A DNA stretch of 64,000 bases, from assembly GCF_900604355.1 (NCBI RefSeq), contig NZ_UWOE01000001.1, positions 2,170,001 through 2,234,000 on the forward strand, in the 5' to 3' direction. The stretch is from Luxibacter massiliensis. Lineage in GTDB: Bacteria; Bacillota; Clostridia; Lachnospirales; Lachnospiraceae. Below the pieces are notes generated by a model, which saw nothing but the letters and a program-made list of their open reading frames with translations, searched no databases and was not told the origin of the DNA. Positions 1 through 8,686 of this stretch are shown in pieces (position 1 is the first letter of the stretch; each line of letters starts with the position of its first letter). A program made the position numbers and the translations under genes.

Positions 1-307
1 TATCCCCAAATATATCACTGAAATCCGCACCATTGAAGTCAAATCCGCCGAACCCTCCTGCTCCGCCGGCTCCTCCTTCAAATGCTGCGTGTCCAAACTG
101 GTCATACTGACGGCGTTTTTCAGGGTCACTGAGCACTGCATACGCTTCTGATGCCTCTTTGAACTTCTTCTCTGCCTCGGCATCCCCTGGGTTCATATCT
201 GGATGGTACTTTTTGGCCAGCACACGGTATGCCTTTTTAATTGCCGCATCATCTGCATCCTTTCCCAGGCCAAGCACCTCATAATAATCTCTTTTTGACT
301 CTGCCAT
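1..307 (-). CDS. dnaJ: Chaperone DnaJ, N-terminal part (runs off the left edge)
   Basis: Hsp40 co-chaperone that stimulates the ATPase of DnaK and delivers unfolded substrates. Only the first ~100 residues are in the window. Seen: a J domain beginning KRDYYEVLGL, with the HPD tripeptide (YHPDMNPGD) required for DnaK stimulation, followed by the start of a Gly/Phe-rich linker (GGAGGAGGFGGF). The zinc-finger and C-terminal domains lie outside. The ATG at 305-307 is preceded by AAAGGG about 9 nt upstream. It follows dnaK on the same strand and closes the hrcA-grpE-dnaK-dnaJ order. Two strong hairpins separate it from dnaK, so its expression may be partly uncoupled. Confidence 0.95.
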   Translation of the reverse strand, partial: MAESKRDYYEVLGLGKDADDAAIKKAYRVLAKKYHPDMNPGDAEAEKKFKEASEAYAVLSDPEKRRQYDQFGHAAFEGGAGGAGGFGGFDFNGADFSDIFGD

Positions 308-349
308 AACACTTTACCCTTTCATCTGTCTGCTTATTTCCATAAAGAA

Positions 350-380
350 ATTCTACGAAGCCATAGAAGCTCCGTAGAAT
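350..380 (-). terminator. Hairpin in the dnaK-dnaJ gap, terminator-like
   Basis: Arms ATTCTACG (350-357) and CGTAGAAT (373-380) pair perfectly. Read leftwards the hairpin is followed by a U-rich stretch (TTTCTTTATGG), which suits a weak intrinsic terminator or attenuator before dnaJ. Function is inferred. Confidence 0.5.
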
Positions 381-383
381 CCC

Positions 384-423
384 TTTTATGATACATTCCT
401 ATGCAACTGCCTGTATCATAAAA
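384..423 (-). other. Second hairpin in the dnaK-dnaJ gap (12-bp perfect stem)
   Basis: TTTTATGATACA (384-395) is the exact reverse complement of TGTATCATAAAA (412-423), with a 16-nt loop. It lies directly upstream (in transcript order) of the 350-380 hairpin. The pair could be a terminator or an mRNA processing/stabilising element that sets the DnaK:DnaJ ratio. Confidence 0.5.
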
Positions 424-522
424 CCCTTCCGGGGATCCACAATTCAGCGTAGAAATCTGCCATCATCCAGATACCCGCTTAGGCGGCGGAATCTCTGAAG
501 CGTAATTCCATGCCTAACTTAT

Positions 523-2381
523 TTAGACCTCTTTATAATCTCCATCTACCACATCGTCACCCTGGAAACCGTCTGGAGCCGGGCCTGCCTCCGGGCCGGG
601 CCGCCTGCAGCGCCTGCTCCTGCCTGCTCATACATCTTTGTGAACAGTTTCTGCGCACTTTCCATGAGTTTTTCCTTGGCCGCCTTAATCTCTGCAACCT
701 GGGCCTCTGTAGTCTCTTCAGGGGCGGATTTAGCGAGAAGGTCTTTCAGAGCCTGGCAGTCAGCCTCCACAGCCGCTTTGTCAGATGCATCCAGCTTATC
801 GCCTACTTCCTTGATAGCTTTCTCTGTCTGGAATACCATGCCGTCTGCTTCATTCCTGGTATCGATGGCCTCTTTGCGCTTCTTGTCCTGTGCCTCAAAT
901 TCGGCAGCCTCTTTCACGGCTTTATCGATATCATCGTCTGACATATTGGATCCTGCAGTAATTGTGATGTGCTGCTCTTTTCCTGTCCCCAGGTCTTTGG
1001 CAGAAACATTTACAATGCCATTGGCATCAATATCAAAAGTCACCTCGATCTGAGGGATTCCGCGGGGAGCCGGAGGAATACCGTCCAGCCTGAACTGGCC
1101 CAGTGACTTGTTATCTCTTGCAAATTGTCTCTCTCCCTGTACTACATTGATGTCAACTGCTGTCTGGTTATCTGCTGCTGTTGAGAAAATCTGGCTCTTC
1201 TTTGTAGGAATTGTAGTATTTCTCTCGATCAGCCTTGTGGCAACCCCACCCATTGTCTCAATAGAAAGAGACAGTGGTGTAACATCCAGAAGAAGGATAT
1301 CCCCTGCACCTGCATCGCCTGCCAGCTTACCGCCCTGTACAGAAGCTCCCAGAGCCACGCACTCGTCTGGGTTCAGAGACTTGCTGGGTTCCTTGCCAGT
1401 GAGGCGTTTTACTTCTTCCTGTACTGCCGGGATACGTGTAGAACCACCTACCAGCAATACCTGCCCCAGCTCTGAGGATGTGATCCCTGCGTCTGAAAGC
1501 GCGCGTTTCACTGGTTCAGCTGTCTTTTCAACAAGGTCATGGGTCAGCTCGTCAAACTTAGCCCTTGTAAGATTCATGTCAAAATGCTTCGGCCCTTCAG
1601 ATGTAGCTGTGATAAACGGAAGATTGATATTTGTAGTTGTCGCAGAAGAAAGTTCTTTTTTTGCCTTCTCCGCAGCTTCCTTCAGCCTCTGGAGCGCCAT
1701 CTTGTCTGTAGAAAGATCCACGCCTTCTTTAGACTTAAAATCTGCCAGCATATAATCTGTAATCTTCTGGTCAAAATCGTCTCCGCCCAGCCTGTTATTG
1801 CCGGCTGTTGAAAGTACCTCGATAACTCCATCGCCAATCTCTATAATGGATACGTCAAATGTACCGCCGCCCAGGTCATATACCATGATTTTCTGTTCTT
1901 TTTCATTGTCCAGTCCATAAGCCAGGGCTGCCGCCGTAGGCTCATTAATAATACGCTTTACATCCAAGCCTGCAATTTTACCTGCATCCTTTGTAGCTTG
2001 GCGCTGGGCATCATTGAAATATGCCGGAACAGTGATGACAGCATCGGTCACTTTCTCTCCCAGATAGCCTTCTGCGTCCGCTTTCAGCTTCTGCAGAATC
2101 ATAGCTGAAATCTCCTGTGGAGAGTACTTTTTATCATCAATTGTTACTTTATAATCTGTACCCATCTCTCTCTTTATAGAAGAGATCGTCTTATCTGCAT
2201 TTGTTACTGCCTGGCGTTTTGCAGGCTCACCTACAAGGCGTTCCCCTGTCTTTGTAAATGCCACTACAGAAGGAGTGGTTCTTGCGCCCTCCGTATTTGC
2301 AATGACAGTCGGCTGACCCCCTTCCATGACAGCCACACAGCTGTTTGTTGTACCTAAATCAATACCTATTATTTTGCCCAT
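523..2381 (-). CDS. dnaK: Chaperone DnaK (Hsp70), with an apparent C-terminal frameshift
   Basis: ATP-dependent Hsp70 chaperone. Seen: the N-terminal nucleotide-binding signature GIDLGTTNSC, the second Hsp70 signature IYDLGGGTFDVS-like (VYDLGGGTFDVS), the third VLLVGGSTRIPAV, then the substrate domain and helical lid. The ATG at 2381 is preferred over the upstream ATG at 2387 because AGGAGG lies 8 nt before it. The open frame as sequenced ends at 546 with a non-family tail (RRQARLQTVSRVTMW). In another frame the DNA encodes the normal acidic Hsp70 end (DDVVDGDYKEV) and stops at 523-525. One missing G in the GC-rich run near 592-602 would restore it, so either a sequencing error or a real frameshift is present. 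It is the third gene of the CIRCE operon. Confidence 0.95.
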
Positions 2382-2413
2382 AATCATTTCCTCCTAGAAT
2401 ATTTACTCTAAAT

Positions 2414-3094
2414 TTAGTTTGCTACTTTCACCATACTATGCCTCACTACACTATCGCGGTATGTGTAGCCTTTTTGGAACTCCTCGGCCACTGTGTTCTC
2501 CCCTAATTCTTCATCTTCCACATGCATCACTGCATTATGGAAGTCCGGGTCAAATTCGTTTCCTACCGCCTCGATGGGTTTTACCCCAACTTCCTCCAAT
2601 GTAGTCATCAGCTGTTTATAAATCTTTTCCATTCCCTGTGCAAAGGGGTTGGATTGTTCTTCCTCTGGCACAGCTGCCAGGCCGCGTTCAAAATTATCCA
2701 CGACCGGAAGAATTTTTTCTATGATATCTTTCGCTCCTATTTCATACATTTGGGACTTTTCCTTATCTGTACGTTTGCGGAAGTTATCAAACTCTGCCAT
2801 CTGACGGGTAAGTCTGTCTGTCAGATCTTCAATTTTCTCGTCTTTTTTGTCTTTCTTTGGCTTTCGGCCAAACTTTTTTTTCTCTTTAGAGGGTGTATCG
2901 CTGCTGCCCTCGTCTTTCCCCTCTATATCAGCCTCCTCTTCCAAGCCGGCTTTGCCGCCTGTCTGGGCATCCTGCTCATCTAGCGGCTCCTCAGCTGCAG
3001 CCGCATCAGGCTGCGCATCCTCCTTAGCTGCTTCCTCGGCAGCCTTTGCCTTAGCTTCCTCTACAGCCTCTTTTACAATCTTTTCTTTGCTCAT
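2414..3094 (-). CDS. grpE: Nucleotide exchange factor GrpE
   Basis: GrpE homodimer releases ADP from DnaK. Seen: a long charged, Ala/Glu-rich N-terminal region (residues ~1-75, including a Lys-rich KEKKKFGRKPKKDKKDEK-type patch), a coiled coil around LTRQMAEFDNFRKRTDKEK, and the C-terminal beta domain with FDPDFHNAVMHVED and the closing RDSVVRHSMVKVAN, both typical of the family. About 226 aa, within range for Firmicutes. ATG 3094 is favoured over an in-frame GTG at 3103 because a purine-rich GGTGGA motif lies just upstream. It begins 12 nt after hrcA ends, so the two are translated from one mRNA. Confidence 0.95.
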   Translation of the reverse strand: MSKEKIVKEAVEEAKAKAAEEAAKEDAQPDAAAAEEPLDEQDAQTGGKAGLEEEADIEGKDEGSSDTPSKEKKKFGRKPKKDKKDEKIEDLTDRLTRQMAEFDNFRKRTDKEKSQMYEIGAKDIIEKILPVVDNFERGLAAVPEEEQSNPFAQGMEKIYKQLMTTLEEVGVKPIEAVGNEFDPDFHNAVMHVEDEELGENTVAEEFQKGYTYRDSVVRHSMVKVAN

Positions 3095-3106
3095 CTCTTC
3101 CACCAG

Positions 3107-4168
3107 CTATTCACCTTCCTGTTCTTTTGGATCTTTATAATAAATCGCATCCAACTCACTTTGCAGAGTTTTCAGCGTCTTCATGACATGTTCATAATCC
3201 ATCCGTTTTGGGCCGATAATGCCAATCGTGCCTTTCATGCCTTCGCCCAACTCGTAAGTCGCTGTCACAACACTACAGTCCCTCATAGTCTTCACTGGAG
3301 CCTCATCCCCAATGTATACTTGGATCCCATGATTCTCCTCACTGGCCAGCGTCTCAGTCACAAGGTCTGCCAACTGCTGCTTTTCCTCGAATGCACTGAT
3401 AATCTCCTGGGCACTCTGCTTATCGCTGAGTTCTGGGTATTTAAAAATATTTGTGGCGCCGCTTGTATAAATTTCCATGTCCTCATCCACATGGATGATC
3501 TCGGCCACGGCATCCAGGACATCGCTGATAACCTGGCTGTGGATTCCCGCCTGCTCTTTCAGCCTTGCTATCAGCCCCAGATTGATTTCCTCAATTGACA
3601 TTCCGTTGAGCGTCGTATTGAGCAGCATATTCAGCTTAAGAAGATTCTCATTACTTAGTGTTTCACCAACCTCAATAATCTTATTCTTAATCACGTTGCC
3701 GCCCATCACAATCACAGCCACAATCTGCTCTTCGTCTACCTGGGAAAGCTGGATAAATTTAAGTGTATTCCTGCTGTTGACCGGGGCTGAAACCATAGTC
3801 GCGTAGTTCGTATTGGCTGCCAGGACTTTGGCCGCCTGCTTCAGCACTTTATCTACCTTATCGGTCTTTTCCAGCATCTTGTTCTTCAGCTCTGTGATCT
3901 CTTGTTCCTTTTCCTCCATCAGCATATCAACATACAGCCGGTATCCTCTGTCTGAAGGGATACGCCCCGCCGATGTATGAGGCTGGAATATATATCCCAA
4001 ATCCTCCAGGTCAGCCATCTCATTCCTGATAGTAGCTGAACTCAGATTCAGCTCTGTATATTTTGAGAGGGTCCGTGAACCTACAGGCTCCCCTGTCTCC
4101 AGGTAATTCTGGATAATAGCCTTTAAGATCACCAGCTTCCTGCTGCTCAGCTCTGTGCCTATATCCAA
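3107..4168 (-). CDS. hrcA: Heat-inducible transcription repressor HrcA
   Basis: Repressor that binds CIRCE and controls class I heat-shock genes. Seen: an N-terminal winged-helix region (SSRKLVILKAIIQNYLETGE, then SATIRNEMADLEDLGYI, P-HTSAGRIPSDRGYR) that is strongly conserved in HrcA, and the C-terminal GAF-like and dimerisation domains. The open frame extends to 4210, which would overlap the CIRCE operator, so a TTG start is likely. TTG 4168 has AGGAGG 7 nt upstream; TTG 4174 is an alternative. First gene of hrcA-grpE-dnaK-dnaJ, so it controls its own operon. Confidence 0.93.
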   Translation of the reverse strand: MDIGTELSSRKLVILKAIIQNYLETGEPVGSRTLSKYTELNLSSATIRNEMADLEDLGYIFQPHTSAGRIPSDRGYRLYVDMLMEEKEQEITELKNKMLEKTDKVDKVLKQAAKVLAANTNYATMVSAPVNSRNTLKFIQLSQVDEEQIVAVIVMGGNVIKNKIIEVGETLSNENLLKLNMLLNTTLNGMSIEEINLGLIARLKEQAGIHSQVISDVLDAVAEIIHVDEDMEIYTSGATNIFKYPELSDKQSAQEIISAFEEKQQLADLVTETLASEENHGIQVYIGDEAPVKTMRDCSVVTATYELGEGMKGTIGIIGPKRMDYEHVMKTLKTLQSELDAIYYKDPKEQEGE

Positions 4169-4203
4169 CGCCAACCCTCCTCCTTTCTGTATCTGAGTTC
4201 CTG

Positions 4204-4230
4204 TTAGCACTCCCTACTTTTGAGTGCTAA
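4204..4230. promoter_or_regulatory. CIRCE operator (HrcA binding site)
   Basis: Exact match to the consensus inverted repeat TTAGCACTC-N9-GAGTGCTAA. It lies 15-40 nt downstream of the -10 box and just upstream of the hrcA ribosome binding site, where bound HrcA blocks transcription. Released under heat stress when GroEL is titrated (known for the family). Confidence 0.97.
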
Positions 4231-4245
4231 CACCTTACGTATATT

Positions 4246-4274
4246 AAGATAGCACCCTGATTTCTTTTTGTCAA
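4246..4274 (-). promoter_or_regulatory. SigA-type promoter of the hrcA operon
   Basis: On the minus strand TTGACA (4269-4274), 17-nt spacer, TATCTT (4246-4251). The transcript start would fall next to CIRCE. Consistent with vegetative sigma factor plus HrcA repression. Confidence 0.8.
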
Positions 4275-4362
4275 CACTGTTTATAGATTTTTTATAGCTA
4301 GATTATATCTGTTCATTTATATGCCAGGCCATCCGTCCCCATGGGCAGTAAATTTCTCAGCT

Positions 4363-5535
4363 TTACTGTATTTTGGGTTCCATAAACTCTACAAATACCC
4401 GGTTACTTAAATCTGTCCCCCTTTTTGTCAAGTAGATCCTGTCACCAGATACAGCCGTAAGGCCCATGCTCCCCAGCCTGTCCAACTGCGGCCCGTAGAC
4501 CCTGCCGATGTCTATCCCAAATGTCTCCCGGAAACACGCGGCTGACACGCCTTCTGTTTTCCGCAGGCCCAGGAACATAAATTCCTCCATCTCTTCTTCT
4601 ATAGTAAGGTGTTCCAGCTCCCGGCAGATATCTGTCTTTTTGCCTGCCCATTCCAGATATTCACCCATATCCTCCGTGTTATGGTATCTCATATGGCCTA
4701 TCAGTGAAGCCGCCCCAAGGCCTGCTCCCAGATATTCCCGGCGTTCCCAGTACCCCAGGTTATGTTTGCATTCAAATCCTTGCCTTGCGTAGTTGGAAAT
4801 CTCATATTTCATATAGCCATATTTTAAAAGAGTCTCTTCCGTCACCTCATAAATGGCCCGCTCTGTGTCCTCGTCGGGAAGCCGGGGAAATCCCTTGCCC
4901 CTCCCCTCCCCATACATCTCATGAAAAGGGGTTTTCTCCTCCACAATAAGGCTGTATGCAGAGATATGCTCCGGCCCAAGTCCGGCCACTGCAGCTAATG
5001 TCTTTTTCCAGCTCTCTAATGTCTGTCCGGGTATAGCGGATATTAGGTCCACATTGATATTCCAGAATCCTTCCCTGCGGGCCATTTCATAAGTCTGAAG
5101 GAATTCCTGGAAGGTATGGATCCTTCCCAAAAGTCTCAATTCCTGGTCATTGGCCGACTGCAGCCCAAGGCTGATGCGGCTGACTCCCCCACACCTCCAG
5201 GCCTCCAGCTTGGCCTTGTCCACAGTCCCGGGATTGGCCTCCATGGTAATCTCTGCCTCCTTAGCCAAATGGAAGGAGGTTTTAACAGCCTGCAGAAGAG
5301 ACTCCGCCTGTTCAGCCTTCAATATAGAAGGCGTCCCGCCGCCTATAAACACAGTTGACACTTGATAAGCACTGTCAAGCTGGGAGGAAAGCCCTCTTAG
5401 CTCTTCTAGCAGTGTATCTATATATAACTGCCGTATCCTTTCATCTGAAGAAAAGGATAGAAAGTCACAGTACAGGCACTTTTTTATGCAAAAGGGAATA
5501 TGGATATATAACCCCAGCTCCTTTTGTCCCCTCAT
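4363..5535 (-). CDS. hemW: Radical SAM HemW-type protein (heme chaperone; formerly HemN-like)
   Basis: Radical SAM protein. Near the N terminus it has the CxxxCxxC cluster motif (CIKKCLYC) that binds the 4Fe-4S/SAM cluster, preceded by LGLYIHIPFC. The motif GGGTPS and a C-terminal HemN_C region (RKTEGVSAACFRETFG) follow. Family members near lepA/hrcA act as heme chaperones rather than coproporphyrinogen dehydrogenase; which applies here is not decidable from sequence alone. ATG 5535 (about 390 aa) has a GGAAG motif 8 nt upstream; the frame is open to 5601 but the extra residues are not conserved. Located between lepA and hrcA, its usual neighbourhood in Firmicutes. Confidence 0.9.
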   Translation of the reverse strand: MRGQKELGLYIHIPFCIKKCLYCDFLSFSSDERIRQLYIDTLLEELRGLSSQLDSAYQVSTVFIGGGTPSILKAEQAESLLQAVKTSFHLAKEAEITMEANPGTVDKAKLEAWRCGGVSRISLGLQSANDQELRLLGRIHTFQEFLQTYEMARREGFWNINVDLISAIPGQTLESWKKTLAAVAGLGPEHISAYSLIVEEKTPFHEMYGEGRGKGFPRLPDEDTERAIYEVTEETLLKYGYMKYEISNYARQGFECKHNLGYWERREYLGAGLGAASLIGHMRYHNTEDMGEYLEWAGKKTDICRELEHLTIEEEMEEFMFLGLRKTEGVSAACFRETFGIDIGRVYGPQLDRLGSMGLTAVSGDRIYLTKRGTDLSNRVFVEFMEPKIQ

Positions 5536-5609
5536 TTCTTTATCTTCCTTTATAATCAAAGTCCCCGATGCAAGCATACGGGGCATCAAACCAGCAGCCA
5601 TGCAGGCAT

Positions 5610-5638
5610 CAGGGTATTAGACCCTGGCGGCAGCCGCC
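5610..5638. other. Two adjacent perfect hairpins between lepA and hemW
   Basis: CAGGGT/ACCCTG (5610-5615, 5621-5626) and GGCGGC/GCCGCC (5626-5631, 5633-5638) abut one another. No T-run follows on either strand, so this is not a standard terminator. It lies in the hemW leader. Confidence 0.4.
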
Positions 5639-5716
5639 AAATAGACGTGTAAACATGTCCGCCTGGCTCATTGCCCGCGGAAATAAATATTATCCAGCTG
5701 ATACCTGCCTATAAAT

Positions 5717-7531
5717 TTAATTATCATCCAACTTCAGGACACTCATGAAAGCTTTCTGGGGGATTTCCACATTTCCCACCTGGCGCATACGTTTCTTTCC
5801 CTCCTTCTGCTTTTCCAGCAGCTTCTTCTTACGGGAAATATCACCTCCATAGCACTTTGCCAGTACATCCTTACGCATAGCTTTCACTGTCTCGCGGGCA
5901 ATAATTTTGCTGCCAATGGCTGCCTGGATGGGGATCTCAAACAACTGTCTGGGGATCTCCTCTTTCAGCTTCTCGCACATCTTCCTCCCCCGCTCATATG
6001 CCGTGCCGCTGTGTACAATAAAGGAGAGCGCATCCACTTCTTCCTTATTTATAAGAATATCCAGCTTTACAAGCTCTGCCTGCTCATAGCCGAGCATTTC
6101 ATAGTCAAAGGACGCATAACCTCTGGAGCGGGATTTCAGGGCATCAAAAAAGTCATAGATAATCTCATTGAGGGGCAGATGATAATTCAGCACTGCACGC
6201 TTCTCTTCAATATATTCCATACCCTGATACACACCTCTGCGCTCCTGGCACAAATCCATAATCGCCCCGATGAATTCCGAAGTCACCATAATCTCTGCTT
6301 TCACAATAGGTTCTTCCATATACTCGATCTCAGCCGGGTCAGGCAGATTTGTAGGATTGGTAAGTTCAATCACTTCGCCGTTTGTCTTATGCACCTTATA
6401 GATAACACTGGGCGCTGTTGTCACCAAATCCAAATTATATTCCCTCTCTAATCGCTCCTGAATAATCTCCAGGTGCAAAAGGCCCAGGAAGCCACATCGG
6501 AATCCAAATCCCAGGGCCACAGAGGTCTCCGCCTCGAACTGCAGGGCCGCATCATTGAGCTTAAGTTTCTCCAGGGCATCTCTTAAATCTGGATACTTAG
6601 CGCCGTCCGCCGGATATAAGCCGCAGTACACCATAGGATTTACTTTTTTATACCCAGGCAAGGGCGACTCGCAGGGGCGCTGGGCATTGGTCACTGTGTC
6701 CCCGACCTGGGTATCCTTTACATTTTTTAGGCTGGCCGTCATATACCCCACCATGCCTGCGCTCAATTCCTCACAGGGGATAAACTGCCCCGCCCCAAAG
6801 TATCCTACTTCCACCACATCTGCCGTAGTGCCAGTGGCCATCATTCTAATCGTAGTCCCTTTCCTCACAGTCCCCTGCTTAATTCTGCAGAAAACAATTA
6901 CACCTTTATATGAATCGTACACAGAGTCAAAAATCAATGCCTGCAGAGGAGCCTGGGCATCCCCCATAGGGGCAGGTATCTTCTGCACAATCTGCTCCAG
7001 CACCTGCTCCACATTCAGCCCTGTCTTTGCAGAAATCAAAGGCGCGTCCTGGGCCTCAATGCCGATGACGTCCTCAATCTCCTCTATTACCCGCTCTGCA
7101 TCTGCACTTGGCAGATCTATCTTATTGATAACAGGCATCACATCCAGATCATGATCCAGGGCCAGGTATACATTTGCCAGTGTCTGGGCCTCCACGCCCT
7201 GGGCGGCGTCCACCACCAAAATTGCGCCGTCACAGGCTGCCAGGCTGCGTGAAACCTCATAATTAAAATCCACATGCCCGGGAGTGTCAATCAAATTAAA
7301 TATATATTCTTCTCCGTCCTTTGCCTTATATACTGTACGGACGGCCTGAGCCTTAATGGTAATCCCCCGCTCCCGCTCCAACTCCATATTGTCCAGCACC
7401 TGGGACTGCATCTCACGGCTCGTCAAAAGTCCTGTCATTTCGATAATCCTGTCAGCCAACGTAGATTTCCCATGGTCTATATGAGCAATAATACAAAAAT
7501 TCCGGATTTTACCCTGATCAAATTCTGACAA
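5717..7531 (-). CDS. lepA: Elongation factor 4 (LepA), ribosome back-translocase GTPase
   Basis: Translational GTPase that back-translocates or remodels stalled ribosomes and aids 30S biogenesis. Seen: G1 AHIDHGKST, G3 DTPGHVDF, G4 NKID, the EF-G-like domains II, III and V, and the LepA-specific C-terminal domain (SRKKKLLEKQKEGKKRMRQVG) ending in VLKLDDN. 604 aa, the normal length. The start is a TTG at 7531, chosen because GGGAGG lies 8 nt upstream and MSEFDQGKIRNFCIIAH is the usual N terminus. The gene stands alone between holA and hemW on the same strand, with a ~100-nt gap behind holA. Confidence 0.97.
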   Translation of the reverse strand: MSEFDQGKIRNFCIIAHIDHGKSTLADRIIEMTGLLTSREMQSQVLDNMELERERGITIKAQAVRTVYKAKDGEEYIFNLIDTPGHVDFNYEVSRSLAACDGAILVVDAAQGVEAQTLANVYLALDHDLDVMPVINKIDLPSADAERVIEEIEDVIGIEAQDAPLISAKTGLNVEQVLEQIVQKIPAPMGDAQAPLQALIFDSVYDSYKGVIVFCRIKQGTVRKGTTIRMMATGTTADVVEVGYFGAGQFIPCEELSAGMVGYMTASLKNVKDTQVGDTVTNAQRPCESPLPGYKKVNPMVYCGLYPADGAKYPDLRDALEKLKLNDAALQFEAETSVALGFGFRCGFLGLLHLEIIQERLEREYNLDLVTTAPSVIYKVHKTNGEVIELTNPTNLPDPAEIEYMEEPIVKAEIMVTSEFIGAIMDLCQERRGVYQGMEYIEEKRAVLNYHLPLNEIIYDFFDALKSRSRGYASFDYEMLGYEQAELVKLDILINKEEVDALSFIVHSGTAYERGRKMCEKLKEEIPRQLFEIPIQAAIGSKIIARETVKAMRKDVLAKCYGGDISRKKKLLEKQKEGKKRMRQVGNVEIPQKAFMSVLKLDDN

Positions 7532-7635
7532 TTTTTTATCCTCCCATTTATATACAGCTTATCTCTTTTTTCCAAATTTATGCCAATTGTTATCCTATCA
7601 CAATGCCATTTATATTGGCAACTGCTTTTTCTCCC

Positions 7636-8619
7636 CTATGAGGCGGATGAATGCTTCACAATAAAGACTTCCACTGCCAGCGTATCCGTAAGCCTGCCTG
7701 TCTTCACGCTCTCCTCCGCCTGGGCGCTGTCTTCCATCACGGCCCTGAGCTCCCCCATCCGAAAATGTTTTGCCTGCTCCATATATTTTCCAGCCACGAA
7801 AGGATGTAGTCCTGCCCTAGAGGCAATTTCTTTTCTTCCATACCCTTTCTTCTGCAGATCCCTGACCTGGTACAGGATTCGGTATTGTCTTGTCAGTAAA
7901 AACAAAATACGCATAGGCGGCTCCTTGGACGCCAGAAGCTCATAATATAGATCCAGGGCCCGTTTCTGGTTCTTATCCGCCACAGCACTAACCATATCAA
8001 ATATATGGTTGGAGATCTGTGTGACACAGACTGCATCAATATCCTCTGCTGAAATACTGTCCTGCCCCCACGTATAACAGAAAAGCTTTTCTGCTTCCTT
8101 CTGTATATTCTCCATATCAGTGCCCACTTTATGAAGGAAATGCAGGACTGCAGCATCTGTAATCTGCTTCTTTTCCCTGCGCACCATGCCAAGGATCCAT
8201 TTTTTCAGGGTGGCCCCATCCTGGGCCGACAGTTCAGCCACATATCCCTTGGCCTTGACTGCCTTATACAGCTTGCTGCGCTTGTCCACTTCATCTTCAA
8301 CAAATATCAAACTTGCCGTCTTTGGCAGTCCTTTCAAATATTCTGCCAGCTCTGCCCCTGCACTTTTAAAAAGTCCCGTATTTTCCAGCACGATCAGCCT
8401 TCTGTCAGCAAAGAAGGGCAGCGTCTCCGCCAGATCTGTCACTTCCCGGATATTTATGCCCTTCCCTTCATAAAAGGCATAGTTCATTGTATCTCCTTCT
8501 GGAAGCATGGCTTTTACAAACCGCTCCTTATACTGTTTTTTTAAATAATTTTCCTCCCCATAAAGGAGATATATCTGTTTAAACTGTCCCGTCTTTAAAT
8601 CTTCATTCAAATTTTTCAT
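7636..8619 (-). CDS. holA: DNA polymerase III subunit delta
   Basis: Clamp-loader delta subunit, the wrench that opens the beta sliding clamp. Seen: N-terminal IYLLYGEENYLKKQY typical of HolA, AAA+-like domain I/II, and a C-terminal collar region (VKTGRLTDTLAVEVFIVK). 327 aa, as expected. It follows comEC on the same strand, a common order in Firmicutes. No Shine-Dalgarno motif is visible before ATG 8619, and a good promoter ends only 9 nt upstream, so the mRNA may be leaderless. Confidence 0.93.
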   Translation of the reverse strand: MKNLNEDLKTGQFKQIYLLYGEENYLKKQYKERFVKAMLPEGDTMNYAFYEGKGINIREVTDLAETLPFFADRRLIVLENTGLFKSAGAELAEYLKGLPKTASLIFVEDEVDKRSKLYKAVKAKGYVAELSAQDGATLKKWILGMVRREKKQITDAAVLHFLHKVGTDMENIQKEAEKLFCYTWGQDSISAEDIDAVCVTQISNHIFDMVSAVADKNQKRALDLYYELLASKEPPMRILFLLTRQYRILYQVRDLQKKGYGRKEIASRAGLHPFVAGKYMEQAKHFRMGELRAVMEDSAQAEESVKTGRLTDTLAVEVFIVKHSSAS

Positions 8620-8628
8620 AATGATTCT

Positions 8629-8657
8629 ATTATATAAGAAAACGGCTTGTTTTGCAA
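8629..8657 (-). promoter_or_regulatory. Promoter immediately in front of holA
   Basis: Minus strand TTGCAA (8652-8657), 17-nt spacer, TATAAT (8629-8634). The -10 box ends 9 nt before the holA ATG, so initiation about 7 nt downstream would give an mRNA with almost no 5' leader. Confidence 0.7.
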
Positions 8658-8686
8658 AATGTTTCCTTACTGCCTATGCCTGTATG

